From contig NC_081413.1 in the NCBI RefSeq assembly GCF_030272615.1, positions 182,600,951 to 182,664,950 of the forward strand: DNA of 64,000 nucleotides. The letters are read 5' to 3'. Shown in pieces: positions 42,701-55,290 of the stretch; position 1 is the stretch's first letter; each line of letters starts with the position of its first letter. The notes under the pieces were generated by a model, which did not search any database, had not been told where the DNA came from, and worked only from the letters and a program-made list of their open reading frames with translations. The position numbers and the translations under genes were made by a program. Origin of the DNA: Cryptomeria japonica (taxonomy: Eukaryota; Streptophyta; Pinopsida; Cupressales; Cupressaceae).

Positions 42701-44589
42701 CCCGCGAGGTTGCAAAATGCATGGAGAGGCCCTCATCCTAGCCATTAATGCTTTCTATGAATTGCGACACTCCTTCATAAAATATATGCCAAATCATGGC
42801 AACATTTTAAAATTCTTCATATTTGCTAGGCTCGATTTGACCCTTGTCCCCACTCATTCTATCAATCTCAGTAATAGTAACAGATAACCCCATAGAGATT
42901 TTTGATTTACAACAATTCATAGTGAAAAGGAAAGTTGGTAGAGATAACCAGATAAAAAGTTTGAAATTATTATTATGCATGCCAACACTGTCCTTATTAC
43001 TCCTTGTCTATCTCATAAAAGTCCACTCATGCAGGAAACACCTTCATTTACAAGTAATAAAGGTGGTCCAAATTTCCAAATCTTTCATTAGCTTTCCCCT
43101 TTTAAAAATTCTTAGAATTTTTAAATTCCTTTTCATCCCATCATAACACCATCTCATCATTAGGACACCCTCAGAAATATTCACATGGCACCCACCATCC
43201 CAAATGTGCCACCTTAGCTTGCTACATGAGGACCCCTCCACATAAGTGAACCATCTCCCAATCACTTTCTTCTTTATCATTCATTTCAAATTTCTATCTT
43301 CGTTATACTTTCCCGCCTCTATTTTTTTGAAGTTGTAGAGGAGGGGATTTGTCACCTCCAAGATGATGAATCTCAGAGGACAAATTGATCTGCCACTACC
43401 TCAATCAAACTGGTGCTAAGGATGAGCTAGGGGATAAGAATGAAAATCTAAGCAAATAGGCTGCGGATGAGACTCCTGGATAACTCTGTTGAGTCTCTGT
43501 CCTTAAGATGAGTGTGCGGAGCTGGGACACCAACACGACCCATTGTTGTCTAGTACAAACATAACACAAAAATGGTAGCAGATATAATTATAATATTAAA
43601 TAAACATGGAAAACCAACAAGATAAGCTAATAACACAATGAGAAATATTAGAATGACTTGAGAAGAGGCAAAAGAAGGAATATCACAACCAGTCCATGAT
43701 TGAAGCCTCTTGCTAAATGATCCCCTTCTTATGATTATAAACCTGCACACAAGCAATAAGGAAAATGTTGGGGGTTGTGTTTTGAAGTCTACCTCAGTCA
43801 GACCCCCGTCTTGGTATTTCCACCTCCACGGACAACCTAGATAGATAGATAGATAGATAGATCAAAAGACAAATAACTAGAATGATAAAATGATTAAATA
43901 GATAGGGGATGTGATAAATTCCAAGATGCTCAGAGATGAGATAGATGGAATGATAGAAAGATATTACCAAAGAGGCTTGAGAAAGCTAAGAGAGTTGCCA
44001 AAGGTTATTGTGAGAACTTGAGAGTGTTGTAACAAACTAGAGATTGTTGTAGAAAGTAAGAGAGAGAAAGATAAAGTTGTGAGAGCCAAGAGATCCAGAG
44101 AGATTGTGTCCAGAATCTAGAGAGATTTAAAGAAGAGAAAGATGGGCTTAAAAATGAGAGAAGAGGAGGGAAAAGAAGGTTGGCGAGCTGTTCAGAAGAT
44201 TTCAAGTTGTTCCCACCAACCAAGATAGGTGACAAGTGGAAAGGCACACTCAGAACTTACATTTGAATGTTAAGATGTCATAGGATGAATGCACGATGCG
44301 CAAACACCCATGTGGCGTGCTAGTGTCTAGACAAATCACGCTAAAAATAACAAGTGGCAAGAGAAATACGTGGCTAACATGAAACATAAGAAAAAGGATA
44401 GCTACTAAAAGGGTGTCTTGAACATCCTGAGAGGGAAAAGGCTGGTGAAAGGTCTAAAGTGAGGCTACTCAAGTGTTAGGGGAATGGACACCAAATTTTT
44501 TACAAAATATGTAGGTCAAATTACAAAAGGGTATGCAATTTTTGACACTATAGAAGTATTGTCAATGTTGCACCTATTCAACAACAATA
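42701..44589. other. Non-coding region with AGAT microsatellite
   Basis: No gene found. Scattered frames are short. The stretch 43750-44500 is rich in GAGAGA and AGATAG words and contains the microsatellite at 43838-43862. The last 100 bp leads into the 3' end of the minus-strand LINE. Confidence 0.35.
43838..43862. repeat. (AGAT)n microsatellite
   Basis: Six uninterrupted ATAG/AGAT units, with further diverged GATAGA words on both sides to about 43960. Confidence 0.9.
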
Positions 44590-44769
44590 ATACATAGAAT
44601 AGGGTAAACCATAGCCATAGATTTTTAATCCCCCTTTCTATTATGATTTACTTTACTATCTCCCTTTAGGAGAGTTCTCACATGTGATGGAATACAATCA
44701 ATATTTTTCCAGCATCTAACACCTTCAATTTCGATACCTAGAGTTGCCATTGTGTTAGCAACCATATTA

Positions 44770-45115
44770 CCTTCCTTGTAGGAATGGTCAATAATAAAAA
44801 AAATCCAACCTGAGAAGGAATTTCCTAATATTTCCTATAATTATTTCAATGGACCAAATGGTTTTGGTTAGGTGTTTAACAACTTTAACTATCACCTTTG
44901 AATCCCCTTCTATAGCTAAAGCCTTAACACCAAGTGAAAGAGAAAATTTAATTCCCCACAACAATGGCATCCCTCTTTGCTTGGTTACTAGTATAACCAT
45001 TCAAATTACCAGTGATAGTAGAAAGCATATCCCCATCAGTAGATCTAATGACATCACTCGTGGCAACATTTTCCCTTTTTGTGGCTCTATCAAAGTTAAG
45101 CCTGTACCAACCTAG
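44770..45115 (-). pseudogene. LINE RNase H domain (minus)
   Basis: The frame reads WYRLNFDRATKRENVATSD, then GYTSNQAKRGMPLLWGIKFS and ALAIEGDSKVIV. These occupy the positions of the three acidic RNase H motifs, although the Glu of the second motif appears replaced (AKRG where AE-like residues are normal). It is the same domain type as at 20195-20677. Confidence 0.75.
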
Positions 45116-45479
45116 GTTTAGTGGTTTCTACTTGGTCCCTCCTTGCCAATGTTTTGGAGCTATCAAACCTTTCATAAGTATTAGGTAATTCCTAGTTTCT
45201 CACCATCTTATCATCAAAAGAGGTGGGGGGATAGGATGGGCACTTGTAGGTGGTAACCAATAAAATTTCCTTAAGTAGTTTATAGAGGGTTCTAAATATT
45301 TCCTCTACCAAATTTTCCTCATCTCTAAAGATTATATTATTCCTTTCTCTCCACAAGCTCCATCCCAAGTAGGAGAGGATTTCCTCTAAAGCTATCTAAC
45401 CAGAGGGTTATGAGTAGGCCCTCTCCATTCAGTGACTAATTGTTGAATAGTACTATTATTGTCCCATGGTATTTCAAGT

Positions 45480-45740
45480 TTCATCAACACCTTTTACCAT
45501 ACCTCTTGAGAAAATTGGCAATGGAGAAGAATACTAGGAATAGATTCTTCATCTTGCTTGTAGATAAAACACATGTTAGGTAATTAAAATCCCCTCTTAA
45601 TTAGGTTATTTTGAGTTATGATTTTATTGTGCATGGTCATCCACCAAAATAAGTTTATTTTGGGAATCAATTGCGGATTTCATATATTCCTGCACCACCT
45701 CGAAGAGTTTCCATTTGTCATCAATGGATTGTAAGCCGAT
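45480..45740 (-). pseudogene. LINE zinc-binding region (minus)
   Basis: Landmarks are LIPKINLFWWMTMHNKIITQ, NNLIKRGF, and then PNMCFIYKQDEESIPSILLH followed by CQFS. In related LINEs this is CVLC...H...C, so the second Cys is Tyr here. Stops interrupt it. Confidence 0.7.
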
Positions 45741-45971
45741 CTAACTAAAAATTCCCCCTTCTGATCCTTTCTCCAAATGATTTTTCCCCCCCTTAGAAAA
45801 AAGGGATTTATGATCTTCCTTATCATCATTTGCAAGTCTACAATCTTTTGTATCAAATTAGGTTGGTTCTGACAGCATCGAGAAAGATCCTTCTAGCATT
45901 TTAAAGAAGATATATAATCAGAAACCTGGGTACCAAAAACCCTAACTTCTTTAAAACTTTAAGAGAAATTC

Positions 45972-46307
45972 CTACCTTACACTAGGAGGTTTTTGGGAGG
46001 ATACATGATCATAGGCCTTGGAGATGTCAAGCATAAGGACCATTCTCAACATGCTGCATCTATCCATAGAGTGGATAATATCATGAGTAGTAACCACATC
46101 ATCTAAGATTTTTTTCCTTGGCACAAATCCTTTCTGATTACAATTGATAAAACCATCTAGAAAGGGTTCGATTCTATTCACCAAGACTTTAGAAAAAATC
46201 ATGTAGATTGTATTGCATAGGTTGATAGGTCTAAAGTCCACAAGGCTTTTAGGCTCTTGTATTTTTTGAATTAAGGTAATGAAGGTTTTGTTGAGCCTTT
46301 TCAACAA
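45972..46307 (-). pseudogene. LINE reverse transcriptase, N-terminal half (minus)
   Basis: The open frame of 111 residues includes FITLIQKIQEPKSLVDFRPI, NLCNTIYMIFSKVLVNR, NCNQKGFVPRKKILDDVV and a catalytic-Asp strand in VLMLDISKAYDHV. These are canonical LINE RT blocks. Immediately afterwards homology stops and post-RT sequence follows, so the ADD-containing palm is missing. Upstream sequence to 47150 is related but frameshifted. Confidence 0.9.
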
Positions 46308-47154
46308 TTTCCGAGTTCTAAAAAATATTTAGTTTCCATAGTTACATCATATCCCACAATGTCCCAAAATTCTTGGAAGAACATTAGTGGGAAACCATCA
46401 GGACCCAGAGCCTTATAAGAACCCATAGAGAATACAACAATCATCACTTCTTCAATGATCGAGGCAATGATCTAGTCATTATCAGTAGGATTGAGTGTCA
46501 TTGGAATACACTATAGGAGTTGTTCCTCGAAGGCAAGATATATTCCTCCACCATCTTCTCTATAATAATTGCTAAAGTAGTCAATTGACATACCTCCCAA
46601 CTATGAGTCCTCTATAAATTCTTGGTTGAAATAATTTTTCAAACTTTGAATAGTATTCCTTTTGCTATGTTTACTTGTTGATCTATGGAAAAAGCTATAG
46701 TTCGTGTCCCTTTCTTTTAGCCACTACACCCTAGACCTCTACTTCCAATAAACCCCTTCCGTTCTCAAGTTCTTCCATTTTCCTCTCAAATTTTCTTCTT
46801 CTCTATGGTTTTTTTGTGATTAATCACCTTTAGTTATGGACTCCTAGATAGCCTCCAATTTGTAGTTGATTTCTTTCATATGAGTAAAAATATCCCCAAA
46901 AGTAAATTTATTCCAACCTTTCACCTATTTTATAATTAAATCCAATTTCTGGGAGACCCAAAACATGGATGATCCCTGAACAGGAGTACTCCACCAATTT
47001 TGGACACAAAACCTAAAGTTTGGATGAGAAGCCCACATAATTTCATAGCAAAAGGGAAGAGGTCTATTTGGGGGTTTGTTGATCTAATGCAGAAGCACAT
47101 GATTATGATTTGACACTATTCTCAGAAGGGCCTTAAGTGTGGCATTACAACTAG

Positions 47155-47576
47155 TTAGTAATCTATCACTCCACCCATCTTCTCTGAGGGGAACATAGGT
47201 GAGTTATAATCTCTAGCTACCATCCATAAGGAATATTGATCATCAAGGATAAAACTAGAGATTTCCTCCCAAACCTCCTTATGCCCATAGCAAGTGTTAG
47301 GGGCATACACATTTATTAGGTACCATGAACAGTTCACTGAGTTAAATGTAACAACTAAATAGTTTTCCAAATATGAGAGAAGATCCCCTTTGAGTTTTCT
47401 AGGGTCCCACATGGTGACCACCCCCCCTAAAATTCCATTGGAATCACTAATGAAGAAGGAAGAACCTAGCCATATTTTTATCAGCAATAGTGATAAAGGT
47501 GTTCATAGTCATCTTCACTTCTTGTAGTAAGAGAATATCAATTTTACTTTCAAAGATATATTTCCTCGGTGTATAT
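47155..47576 (-). pseudogene. LINE apurinic-type endonuclease (minus)
   Basis: One segment shows KIDILLLQEVKMTMNTF, the N-terminal QE motif (47530-47480). After a frame change the next shows GILGGVVTMWDP, WYLINVYAPN and RDYNSPMFPSEKMGG. This corresponds to the GDFN...EK-x-GG block, with Gly-Asp-Phe replaced by Arg-Asp-Tyr. The enzyme nicks target DNA to prime reverse transcription. The N-terminus is cut near 47576 by the next element. Confidence 0.85.
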
Positions 47577-48911
47577 TGTATGCGGGAAAATGCGGTGACC
47601 AAAACGAATAAATCGAGATCAGAAGATCCACATACCAATGAGGCTCTTGGTGCAAGTATATGAACTAATTGAATTAGTTTAACTTACCAAGGGTGTCCCA
47701 TTGTTCTCTATCTCATAGGATCCCTAAAGTCAGTTTTTTTCTCTCAGATCATTGAGCAAATGACTTAGGAATGACAACTCTAAGAACGAGTGATATTTGA
47801 TCTACATGCATGAATGCATCCTAAAATCTATATGATATGTTAAAACTATGATGATTAAGGTAAGATAAATATGATGATATAATAAAATATTAACACATTA
47901 TCCTAACATGATATACTAGCCTAGCATGAATAATCTATTATATGAAAAATGCTTCTAAATGCTATTATGATGTTTTAACAAACAGAGGCTAAAATGCTTA
48001 TTAGGCTATAATGTAGATGCATAAAGACTTGGAGATATGGAAAATGAAGAATGAGAGCTCTATTTATAGGAAAAATAGGGCAATGGATGGTTAAGATTGA
48101 ATAATCTCAACAAATGCTAGGATTGAAAGTTAATCAATCCATGTTTACAATTCTCACCAATGAAATGGTGACAATTGTCAATAAGAGGTTGCTTGAGAGG
48201 AGATGCAAGAAGCATTAAATGCCTGAGAAGACATGAGGGTTACCTTAGGAGGTAAGGGTTAAGGTTAGGTTAGGGTTATCCAATGGATAAAGCTTTTACC
48301 CAAGGGGTAAACTCTTGTGAAAGGGTTAAATGGATAACTATGGTCAAAGCTATAAGTGTTTGATGAGACCCTTGAGTCAAAAGGATGGTTAAGTTAGAGG
48401 AAAGTCTCTAACTAAAGGTCAAAGGTGAGTTAACCATAAATGGTTATGTAAGAGCATTTAATGGTTTGGAGGACTTTATAGGTTAACCATTTGAAGACAC
48501 AAAGACTTTAATGGTTAATGAAGACTTTGGAGGCTTTGAGAAGTGACTTCCCTTTGCTTAGGAATGTGACAATAATTAGGAGATGAATTAGGCTAAATTG
48601 GAAGTGATTAGAAGAATTTAGAAGGGGTTTAGGAGGCAAGTGGGAGATGTAGGATAATGCAAGTGGAGGGATTTAATTAAATGTAAATTTAATTAAAAGG
48701 AATAAAGGAGAATTAATTAAATAAAGTGATTTATTTAATTAAAGGCTAGAAAAGGTTTAGGTGAATTTAATTAAATAAATTGAGTAATTCATTTAATCAA
48801 ATAGATGAAAATGAAGAAATCAAATAAATAAGATTTAATTAATAGGGGGATAGGGTTAAAATAAATATTAAATATTTATTTTAGGAAGGTGGTCAGATTT
48901 ATATGTCTACA
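47577..48911 (-). repeat. 3' LTR of gypsy element A
   Basis: The right end TGTCTACA is set by the adjacent polypurine tract (48912-48925). The left end is placed at the change from LINE sequence to TGTATGCGGG, with a few bases of uncertainty. On the element strand a TATAAATA box lies near 48059-48066. Body words such as GGTTAGGTTAGGG and TTAATTAAAT recur in the LTRs of element B, which is related but clearly distinct. The partner LTR is outside the window. Confidence 0.75.
48059..48066 (-). promoter_or_regulatory. TATA box of element A LTR
   Basis: The minus strand reads CCTATAAATAGAGCTC. Element B LTRs have TATAAATAT at matching positions (about 51126 and 63189). Confidence 0.6.
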
Positions 48912-48925
48912 TTTTGTCCCTCTTT
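48912..48925 (-). promoter_or_regulatory. Polypurine tract of element A
   Basis: The element strand reads AAAGAGGGACAAAA right before LTR start TGTAGACAT. Element B has AAAGAGGGGCAAAA at 51755-51768. Confidence 0.75.
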
Positions 48926-49507
48926 GAAGTGACGTGTGTGCACATGTTGATTCAAAGAAAATTGTTGGATATGCTACCAAAATTTGATCAATATGATGCC
49001 CCAGATGTGAAGAATTGATTTGATATAAAAAGTTGATATGAGACTGATATGGATATGATACTGATATGAAATTGATGTGGAGATTCAATATGATAATGTC
49101 CCCTCAGGAGATCGTTTGTGCACTAAAGACATGAATGATCTCTCGAAAGAAGAGGAATGTTATTTGAAAGATAAAAGAGTGGAAAGTTGATGACATGCAT
49201 GGGTTTGACAAGATTGATCAGATGGATTGGATTGATAAGATTGATCAGATTGAGATTAAGTCTGGTTTCAGGAATGACACCTCCTATATAAGACAAAGAT
49301 GATCAAAATGTTTGGTTTCAAGAACGATATATCATGTATAAGACTTGATCAAAATGTTTGGTTTTAGGAAAGATACATCATGTATAAGACATGATAGATG
49401 AGAGTTGGATGAATGATGAAGATATGAAATTGAAGAAATATTCCATGGTGATGCAATAGATATGCATGTGAGGGATGCAATGATGAATGTGACTAGATGA
49501 TGATGAT

Positions 49508-49599
49508 GAGATGTATCTTGAAAATGAAATGTAAATGATAATGATAATGATATGAGATGTATCTTGAAAATGAGATGTAAATGATAATGATAATAATAT
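49508..49599. repeat. 46-bp tandem duplication
   Basis: GAGATGTATCTTGAAAATG followed by a GATAATGATAATGATAT tail, two adjacent copies with two or three differences. Confidence 0.85.
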
Positions 49600-50663
49600 G
49601 AGACTAATGCAAGATTAAAATTATATGCAACTTATTGTAAGTTTAAGAAGATATGCAACTTAATATTGCAATTATATGCAACTAAATGATCACTTTAATT
49701 CTGTCATTGTCATTCCTATTTAGTCACCCGTTTGTGCTCTTTTTGTCATCATTGAGATTTTGATATTTTGAAAGTAAATACAAGCATCATGGTATAATTT
49801 AACCATAATGACCTGAGTATAACTTACATGGATTTTTGATATTGCAAGATGACACAAGTGTTGAGGTATTAATTGAACAAAGATGACCTGAGTGTTGCTT
49901 GCGTAAAATAGACAAGTTAACCATTTTTATGTGCAAAATGGAAAATGTCTTCAATGACATGTTTCCAATCATGTCTCGAGACAAATTTTCACCATACAAA
50001 TGATCACCTCACAGATAGAAAACCAAAGAAAATACCAGATTCCTTTGGTGCTTCTCTAGCTTAGTGCATCCTTGAGTAGCTTAGGAGATCTAATTATTCA
50101 AAAATCAAGATACAAAAAGTTAATACTTCATGCCAAAATGTAAACAAATCATAATCAGAATAAATCATCCATCATGTGTGTGTTGAAGTTGCAGTTGGAT
50201 AATGATCCTGTTTTCTAGTCTGATGAGCAGTTTTGACAATGGTTTCTCTAGTATGCTGCGATCCTTGTTTGTTGTCTGAACGCTACAGTGAGATGAATGT
50301 TTCCCTTAGTTATGGACACTCGTCGATGTGGATATATACATTGATCACCAAGCCATGGTTGGATATGATACGAATAATTGTTTAGATAATCAAGGACAGT
50401 GACTATGCTAAGTATGTCCAAGATAATGTTGCGTGTATAAATGTTCGACGATGGCTATGGGCTTAAACCAGATGGATCAAAGATATCACGTGAGTACCAA
50501 TAGATAGAGGAGCCATTCTCTCACAAATAGAACCCATTGCTAGGTTTTCACCACTTGTTTTTATTGAACCTATTGATTTGTTTTTCATATTTTCATATTT
50601 TTCTGATTTTTTTAAATTTATTTTTTGTGTCACAAGGTGCTTGTTTGCCAGGTTTTCACCATA

Positions 50664-50668
50664 GCGAC
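50664..50668. repeat. Possible decayed target duplication of element B, left
   Basis: GCGAC here versus ATGAC at 63817-63821. Two of the five bases differ, both by transitions, so the duplication is plausible but not proven. The colinear flanks of element A on both sides independently support the boundary. Confidence 0.4.
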
Positions 50669-51754
50669 TATCATGTGTGTGAATTAGGGTACCTGCAGCT
50701 GCAACAAAAACACTCAATAGATCATTTAAAGCATGGTTAACAAATTGAAATCAAATGAAAGATAAACCATGACAAAGCGACCTATCGCCTCCTAAGAGAT
50801 GCAAGTGTCGATTTGCTCTCAGATCTGGATGAGCAATCCCAGTGACTTGACTACACCTAGATGGAGTATTTAAAATGATATGATATGCAAGCTAGATGAG
50901 TGTATGATTATGCTAGATTGATCCAAAAAGATAATTAAGCTAATGATATGCATGATTATGCTAAATGATGATGCAATTAAGCTAGAATATGATCAAATGA
51001 AGCTAGATCTAAGATGCAATTGCCCATAGTAACAATGCTATACTAGAATGCTAGAAATGATATGCCTATAATAATAATTATCTAAAATGAAATGAGATGG
51101 GATCCTTTGTGCTCCAAAATGTGAGATATTTATAGGATTTCCAAGGCTAGGGGTGAGGTGGCAGGAATCAATAGTCAAGATTGAGTCTGAAGATATCAAG
51201 GGTCAAATTGGAAGAGGTTGGAGGGAAGGACACTTGTCATCTCTATGGTGGCAAGTTTCAAGGATCCTTGCTCATGAGAGGGAAAGTGTCCAATGGAGGA
51301 GACATGTGGCATAAGTGCCATGTGTCTCAAGGAGAGAATATCCAACCCATATGAGGTTAGGATAAGAAGGTTAGGATGACGAGGTTTGGATAGGGTTAGA
51401 TAAACCCATGATTAGATGGAATGGGTTAGGTTAGGGGGTGGTTAGGTTAGGTGTTTAAAAATTAGGAGGCATGTGGGAAATTTGAATTTAAAAATTCAAA
51501 TAATAGGAAAAGGCTAATTAACTTTCAAGAACTCATAAATTGATTTGTTTTAATTAATTAGGGGATTGGAAGAAATGAATTAAATGGGGGAAGATTAGTT
51601 AATCAAAGGGGACTATTGAAATGAACTTATTAAATAAATCCTTAGACTTATTAATAAGCATGTGAATGGGGGATTTAATCAAATTGCTAGTGAATTCAAT
51701 TAAATTGGGAAGGGGATTAATTAATTACCTTTAGAATATTTTTAGGTGTATAAA
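50669..51754 (-). repeat. Element B 3' LTR
   Basis: 1086 bp, aligned end to end with 62752-63816. The outer end reads TATCATGTGTGTG, where the right copy has TGTCGTGTGTGTG, two G-to-A changes. The inner end reads TGTATAAA, versus TGTATACA in the right copy. TATAAATAT lies near 51126-51134 on the element strand. Confidence 0.9.
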
Positions 51755-51768
51755 TTTTGCCCCTCTTT
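51755..51768 (-). promoter_or_regulatory. Polypurine tract of element B
   Basis: The element strand reads AAAGAGGGGCAAAA directly before the LTR. Confidence 0.8.
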
Positions 51769-53498
51769 AAAGCGAGGTGTGATGATGCATTGATTCAAAG
51801 AATAATCTCAATTTGATGATGTTGATGTGATATTAGTTCGATAGGATTCCCCAGACATTGATTGATAAATTGTGATACGATGATGCCCCCTCAGGAGATC
51901 AATTGAGATAATTGACCTATGGAGTGTTTGGATCTTTGTGAAATTGATTTCCCGATTAGAAATGATTTGATTTCTACAACGTTGATTGATGAAAGTGTGA
52001 GTTCTTTGATCACTATGAGGTGGGTATTGATTGATGATTGATAGAGGTTGACTGAAATGATAAGATTGATTAGATTGATATCAAGTTTGGTTTCAGGAAT
52101 GATACCTCCTGTATAAGACAAAGATGATCAAAGCATTTGGTTTTAGGAATGATATATCCTATATAAGACTTGATCAGAACATCTGGTTCTAGGAAAGATA
52201 CATCATGTATAAGACATGATAGAATGGATCATATGAGATGGATTGATAGAATTGATAAGAGTGATTGGAAATAGAATTGACATTTTGTTGATAGCATGTT
52301 GTAGGAAGATTCAAATGCGTTGATGTTGGCACATTCAAGGGAGAATCATAAGAGTCGCTTTGGGTCGACAACATCTGGAGAGAGATGAGTCAGTGTTTTG
52401 ATTGTGTATACACCTATGATGATACATTGATGATTCCTGAGATAGATTTGGCCTTGGAGAAGATGAGCTGTTGTGATCCTATGCAATAATGAAATGCAAG
52501 CTAAATGCAAATGCAAATGAAATTCAAAGTCGTGATCAGACCAATCACTGGGTTATTGTTTTTTGTCATCATTGAGCTTTTAAAATATGGGAAGTGAGTG
52601 CAAACATTGATGGTATAATTGAACCATGATGACCTAAGAATTACTTTCCTAAATTTTGATATTGCAAGTTAGCACAAGCATCAAGGTATAATTAAACCAA
52701 CATGACCTGAGTGTTGCTTGTGTAAAACAGGTAGTATTAACCATTTCTATATGCAAATCAGAAATGTCTTCGATGATACTCCAATGATCATGTCCTAAGA
52801 TAAATTTGCATATATTAATGATTAATGTAAAAACAACAGACAAGAAAAATACAATGTTCCTTCCTTGTTCCTCTAGTCAAAGACATCCTGGAGGCACTCA
52901 AAAATCATGATAGCAAAAATCAAGATAGAAAAGTTGAACCAAAATGTTAAAATCATTAGTCAAAAGATATCATTCATTGAAAAGTGTGTGTCGTACTTAG
53001 ACTGACATGTGATAGTTGGATGGTTGAGAATGTGATCTTGTGTTCAACGTTGGATGTGTCTCAGTTTCGCTTGACAATAGTTGTCTAACTATTGTTCTAC
53101 ATGTTTGATTAAACTCAAAATGATCGAAAATTTTGCCCCCAGCTACGTGCAGGATTTTGCCCCAAGCCTAAAAACAAAGTTATTATGATATACCCAATGA
53201 TCCAAACCATGATGAGAGATCAGTTGCGATGCTTGTGCATGTACAAAGGCTTTATTAATGGATATGAACAACGCTAATGGGAAATGAATGCAAGTGGAAG
53301 GATGCATGAAAAAATAGATGGAAGAGCTAGCTGACAGATAGCGTCTGTTGCCAGGTTTTCACCATCTATTTTTATTGCACTTTTTCTCATATTTGATTTT
53401 TTTTCTGTTTTCTCTATTTTCATTGTTTTTGTTGTTTTCTGCTTTTCCACTTTTTTGGATTTTTCTTCTTTTCCACTATTTTTGGATTTTCTTCTTTT
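51769..53498 (-). other. Element B 3' UTR with tandem repeats
   Basis: Colinear with 48926-50668. It holds the three 46-49-bp units (52091-52235) and the pair of ATGACCTGAGT-type units (about 52600-52725). An AGGTTTTCACCA word lies near 53353, followed by a pyrimidine-rich stretch reaching the pol stop. Its preservation in two elements suggests a functional untranslated segment. Confidence 0.75.
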
Positions 53499-54976
53499 TC
53501 AGACATAAAAATTCTTTAGATGCATGTTATTGATGGGTTCTTCGAGTTGATCCATGTTCCATGTTGATAGATGATATGCTCCTAACCCAAATACTACTGT
53601 GACCACAAACAGACCTGACCAGTTCGGTTCAAAATTCCCTTTCTTTTCTTGATATGATTGGTTTCATGGATTTTCCTTTAGTACTAGTTCTCCAACTTGA
53701 AAGGCTCTTGGTTTGACCTTGTGATTGTAACTTTGGAACATTCTTTGCTAATACACCTTCAAATGATCAAAGGTATTTTGTCTTTGTTCATGGATTGATT
53801 CTAATTATTGTAGTCTGGATACTCTTTGTTCTTCATCTGGGATAAGACCTTTTAATGATACTCATAGAGAAGGTAAGGTATCTCTACTTCTATTAACAGT
53901 ATTGCTTCAGATCCATAGACAAGAGAGAAAGGTGTGGCCCATGTTGGTGTGCAGATACTCGTATGGTAGGCCCATAGAGCAAGGTTCAATTGAATATGCC
54001 AATCTCTTCTAGCATCATTCACTATCTTTTTGAGAATTTTTAGAATAGTTTTGTTTGATGCTTCTGCTTTCCCATTCCCTTGTGGATAGTAGGGTGTGGA
54101 AAATCTATGTTGGATCTTGAATTTCTCACATAGCTCTTTTACATCCTGGTTCTTGAACGGTCGCCCATTATCAGTGATAATGGTCAGGAGTATGCCATAG
54201 AAACATATGATGTAGTTCAAGATAAATGCAACAATTTGTTTTCCTATGATATTTATGAGAGGTACTGCCTCAATCCATTTTGTGAAATATTTTGTAGCTA
54301 CGAGAATGAATTTGTGACCATTGGATGAAGGAGGATTTATCTTTCCTACTAGATCTAGACCCCATTGGCAGAAAGGCCAAGATGTTGCCAAAGCATGAAG
54401 CTCTTGTGCTGGTGCATGAATTAAATTTCCATGGATCTGACATTGTTTGCATGTTTTAGCTATCTGAAAAGAATCTCATTCCATAGTTGGCCAATAATAG
54501 CCCAAGCATATGAGTTTTTTTGAAAGGGTAATACCACTTGAATAAGTGCCACAAATGTCATTATGGACTTCATTTAAGGCCTCAAATTCTTCTTGCTCGA
54601 GACATCTTAAGAGAGTACCATCGAGTCCTCGTTTAAAAAGGGTATCCGTGACAAGAGTATAATGGGAGGATTGGCGAATAAAGTTTCTCTTTTGGTTCTT
54701 TGATAAGTCAAGAGGGAGTATATGATCTTTCAGGTATGTATAAGTTTGGCCATAGTGGGAGGAATCATGCCCAACAAGGTGACATATAGTTTGGGAATCA
54801 GGAGAATTATGTGAAAGGTAAAACAACTCTTCCACCACAAATTCGTAATGCTCTTGATTTTCCCGTGTCTGAAGTAGAGATGCAAGTGTTGCCATGGCAT
54901 CTATTTCTTTGTTGTCATTCCTCGGAAGTTGCTCAAAATTTATTTCGACAAAGTATTTCTTGACATCATCAACCAT
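53499..54976 (-). pseudogene. Element B integrase
   Basis: The zinc-binding head is EVHNDICGTYSSG ... CKQCQIHGN, with the second His changed to Tyr. The core shows WGLDLVGKINPPS (Asp), ITDNGRPF (Asp) and GNGKAEASNKTI (Glu), all three present. It continues with the tail LALWAYHTSICTPTWATPFS. After frameshifts near 53850 the C-terminus reads NFEPNWSGLFVV ... INNMHLKNFYV, with a stop at 53499-53501. The first part (54976-54850) still belongs to the RNase H-integrase connector. The family inserts gypsy cDNA with 5-bp duplications. In-frame stops separate the two large open pieces at about 54475. Confidence 0.9.
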
Positions 54977-55042
54977 CTTCTTATAAGGAATTATCTTTTC
55001 ATCCTTTGTTTGATAATCATCATTAATTTGATTGATAATGAG

Positions 55043-55290
55043 CTAAGAGTCTCTGAAGACTTGAAGTTGTGTAATGTTCCATTCTATGGCCATCTTTATT
55101 CTTGTGACCAAAGCTTCATATTTTGTTGTGTTATTGGTAAATGGAAAGCTTAATTTGTATGCCTTTGGAATTGTATGACCTTGTGGTGTGATGAATAGAA
55201 TGCCTACTCCTGATCCATGTTGTGTATATGAACCATCAAAATATAATTGCCATGTCTTTGTGGTGATCATTAGGATATCAACATCTAGAA
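55043..55290 (-). pseudogene. Element B second RNase H (Tat-specific)
   Basis: WQLYFDGSYTQHGSGVGILF contains the first acidic residue, TNNTTKYEALVTRIKMAIE the second motif, and VFRDS the third. A second RNase H after the retroviral-type one, before integrase, is characteristic of the Tat lineage. It continues in frame from the first RNase H. Confidence 0.85.

Larger units (their letters stand above)
44590..47576 (-). mobile_element. Minus-strand LINE with endonuclease, RT and RNase H relics
   Basis: In element order it contains an apurinic-type endonuclease (47576-47155), an RT N-terminal half (46307-45972), a zinc-binding region (about 45740-45480) and an RNase H (about 45115-44770). The RT palm with the catalytic ADD box appears deleted, because the frame jumps from AYDHVS to post-RT sequence. 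The upstream part, including any ORF1, is cut at about 47576 by the LTR of gypsy element A. The 3' end is not marked by a clear poly-A tail. Confidence 0.82.
48926..50668 (-). other. Element A 3' UTR with tandem repeats
   Basis: About 1.7 kb non-coding and colinear with the 3' UTR of element B (51769-53498). It contains three tandem 46-49-bp units (49262-49400, TGGTTT[CT]A-GGAA-GA...CATGTATAAGAC). It also has a 46-bp exact-type duplication (49508-49599) and two about 65-bp units with ATGACCTGAGT (49770-49900). Two AGGTTTTCACCA words lie at about 50551 and 50650. Element B is inserted at its outer end. Confidence 0.75.

Noticed and set aside
48250-48290. Telomere-like GGTTAGGTTAGGG stretches (also near 51420 and 63470)
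   Set aside because: Too short and irregular, and present inside LTRs of both Tat elements; not the TTTAGGG plant telomere array.
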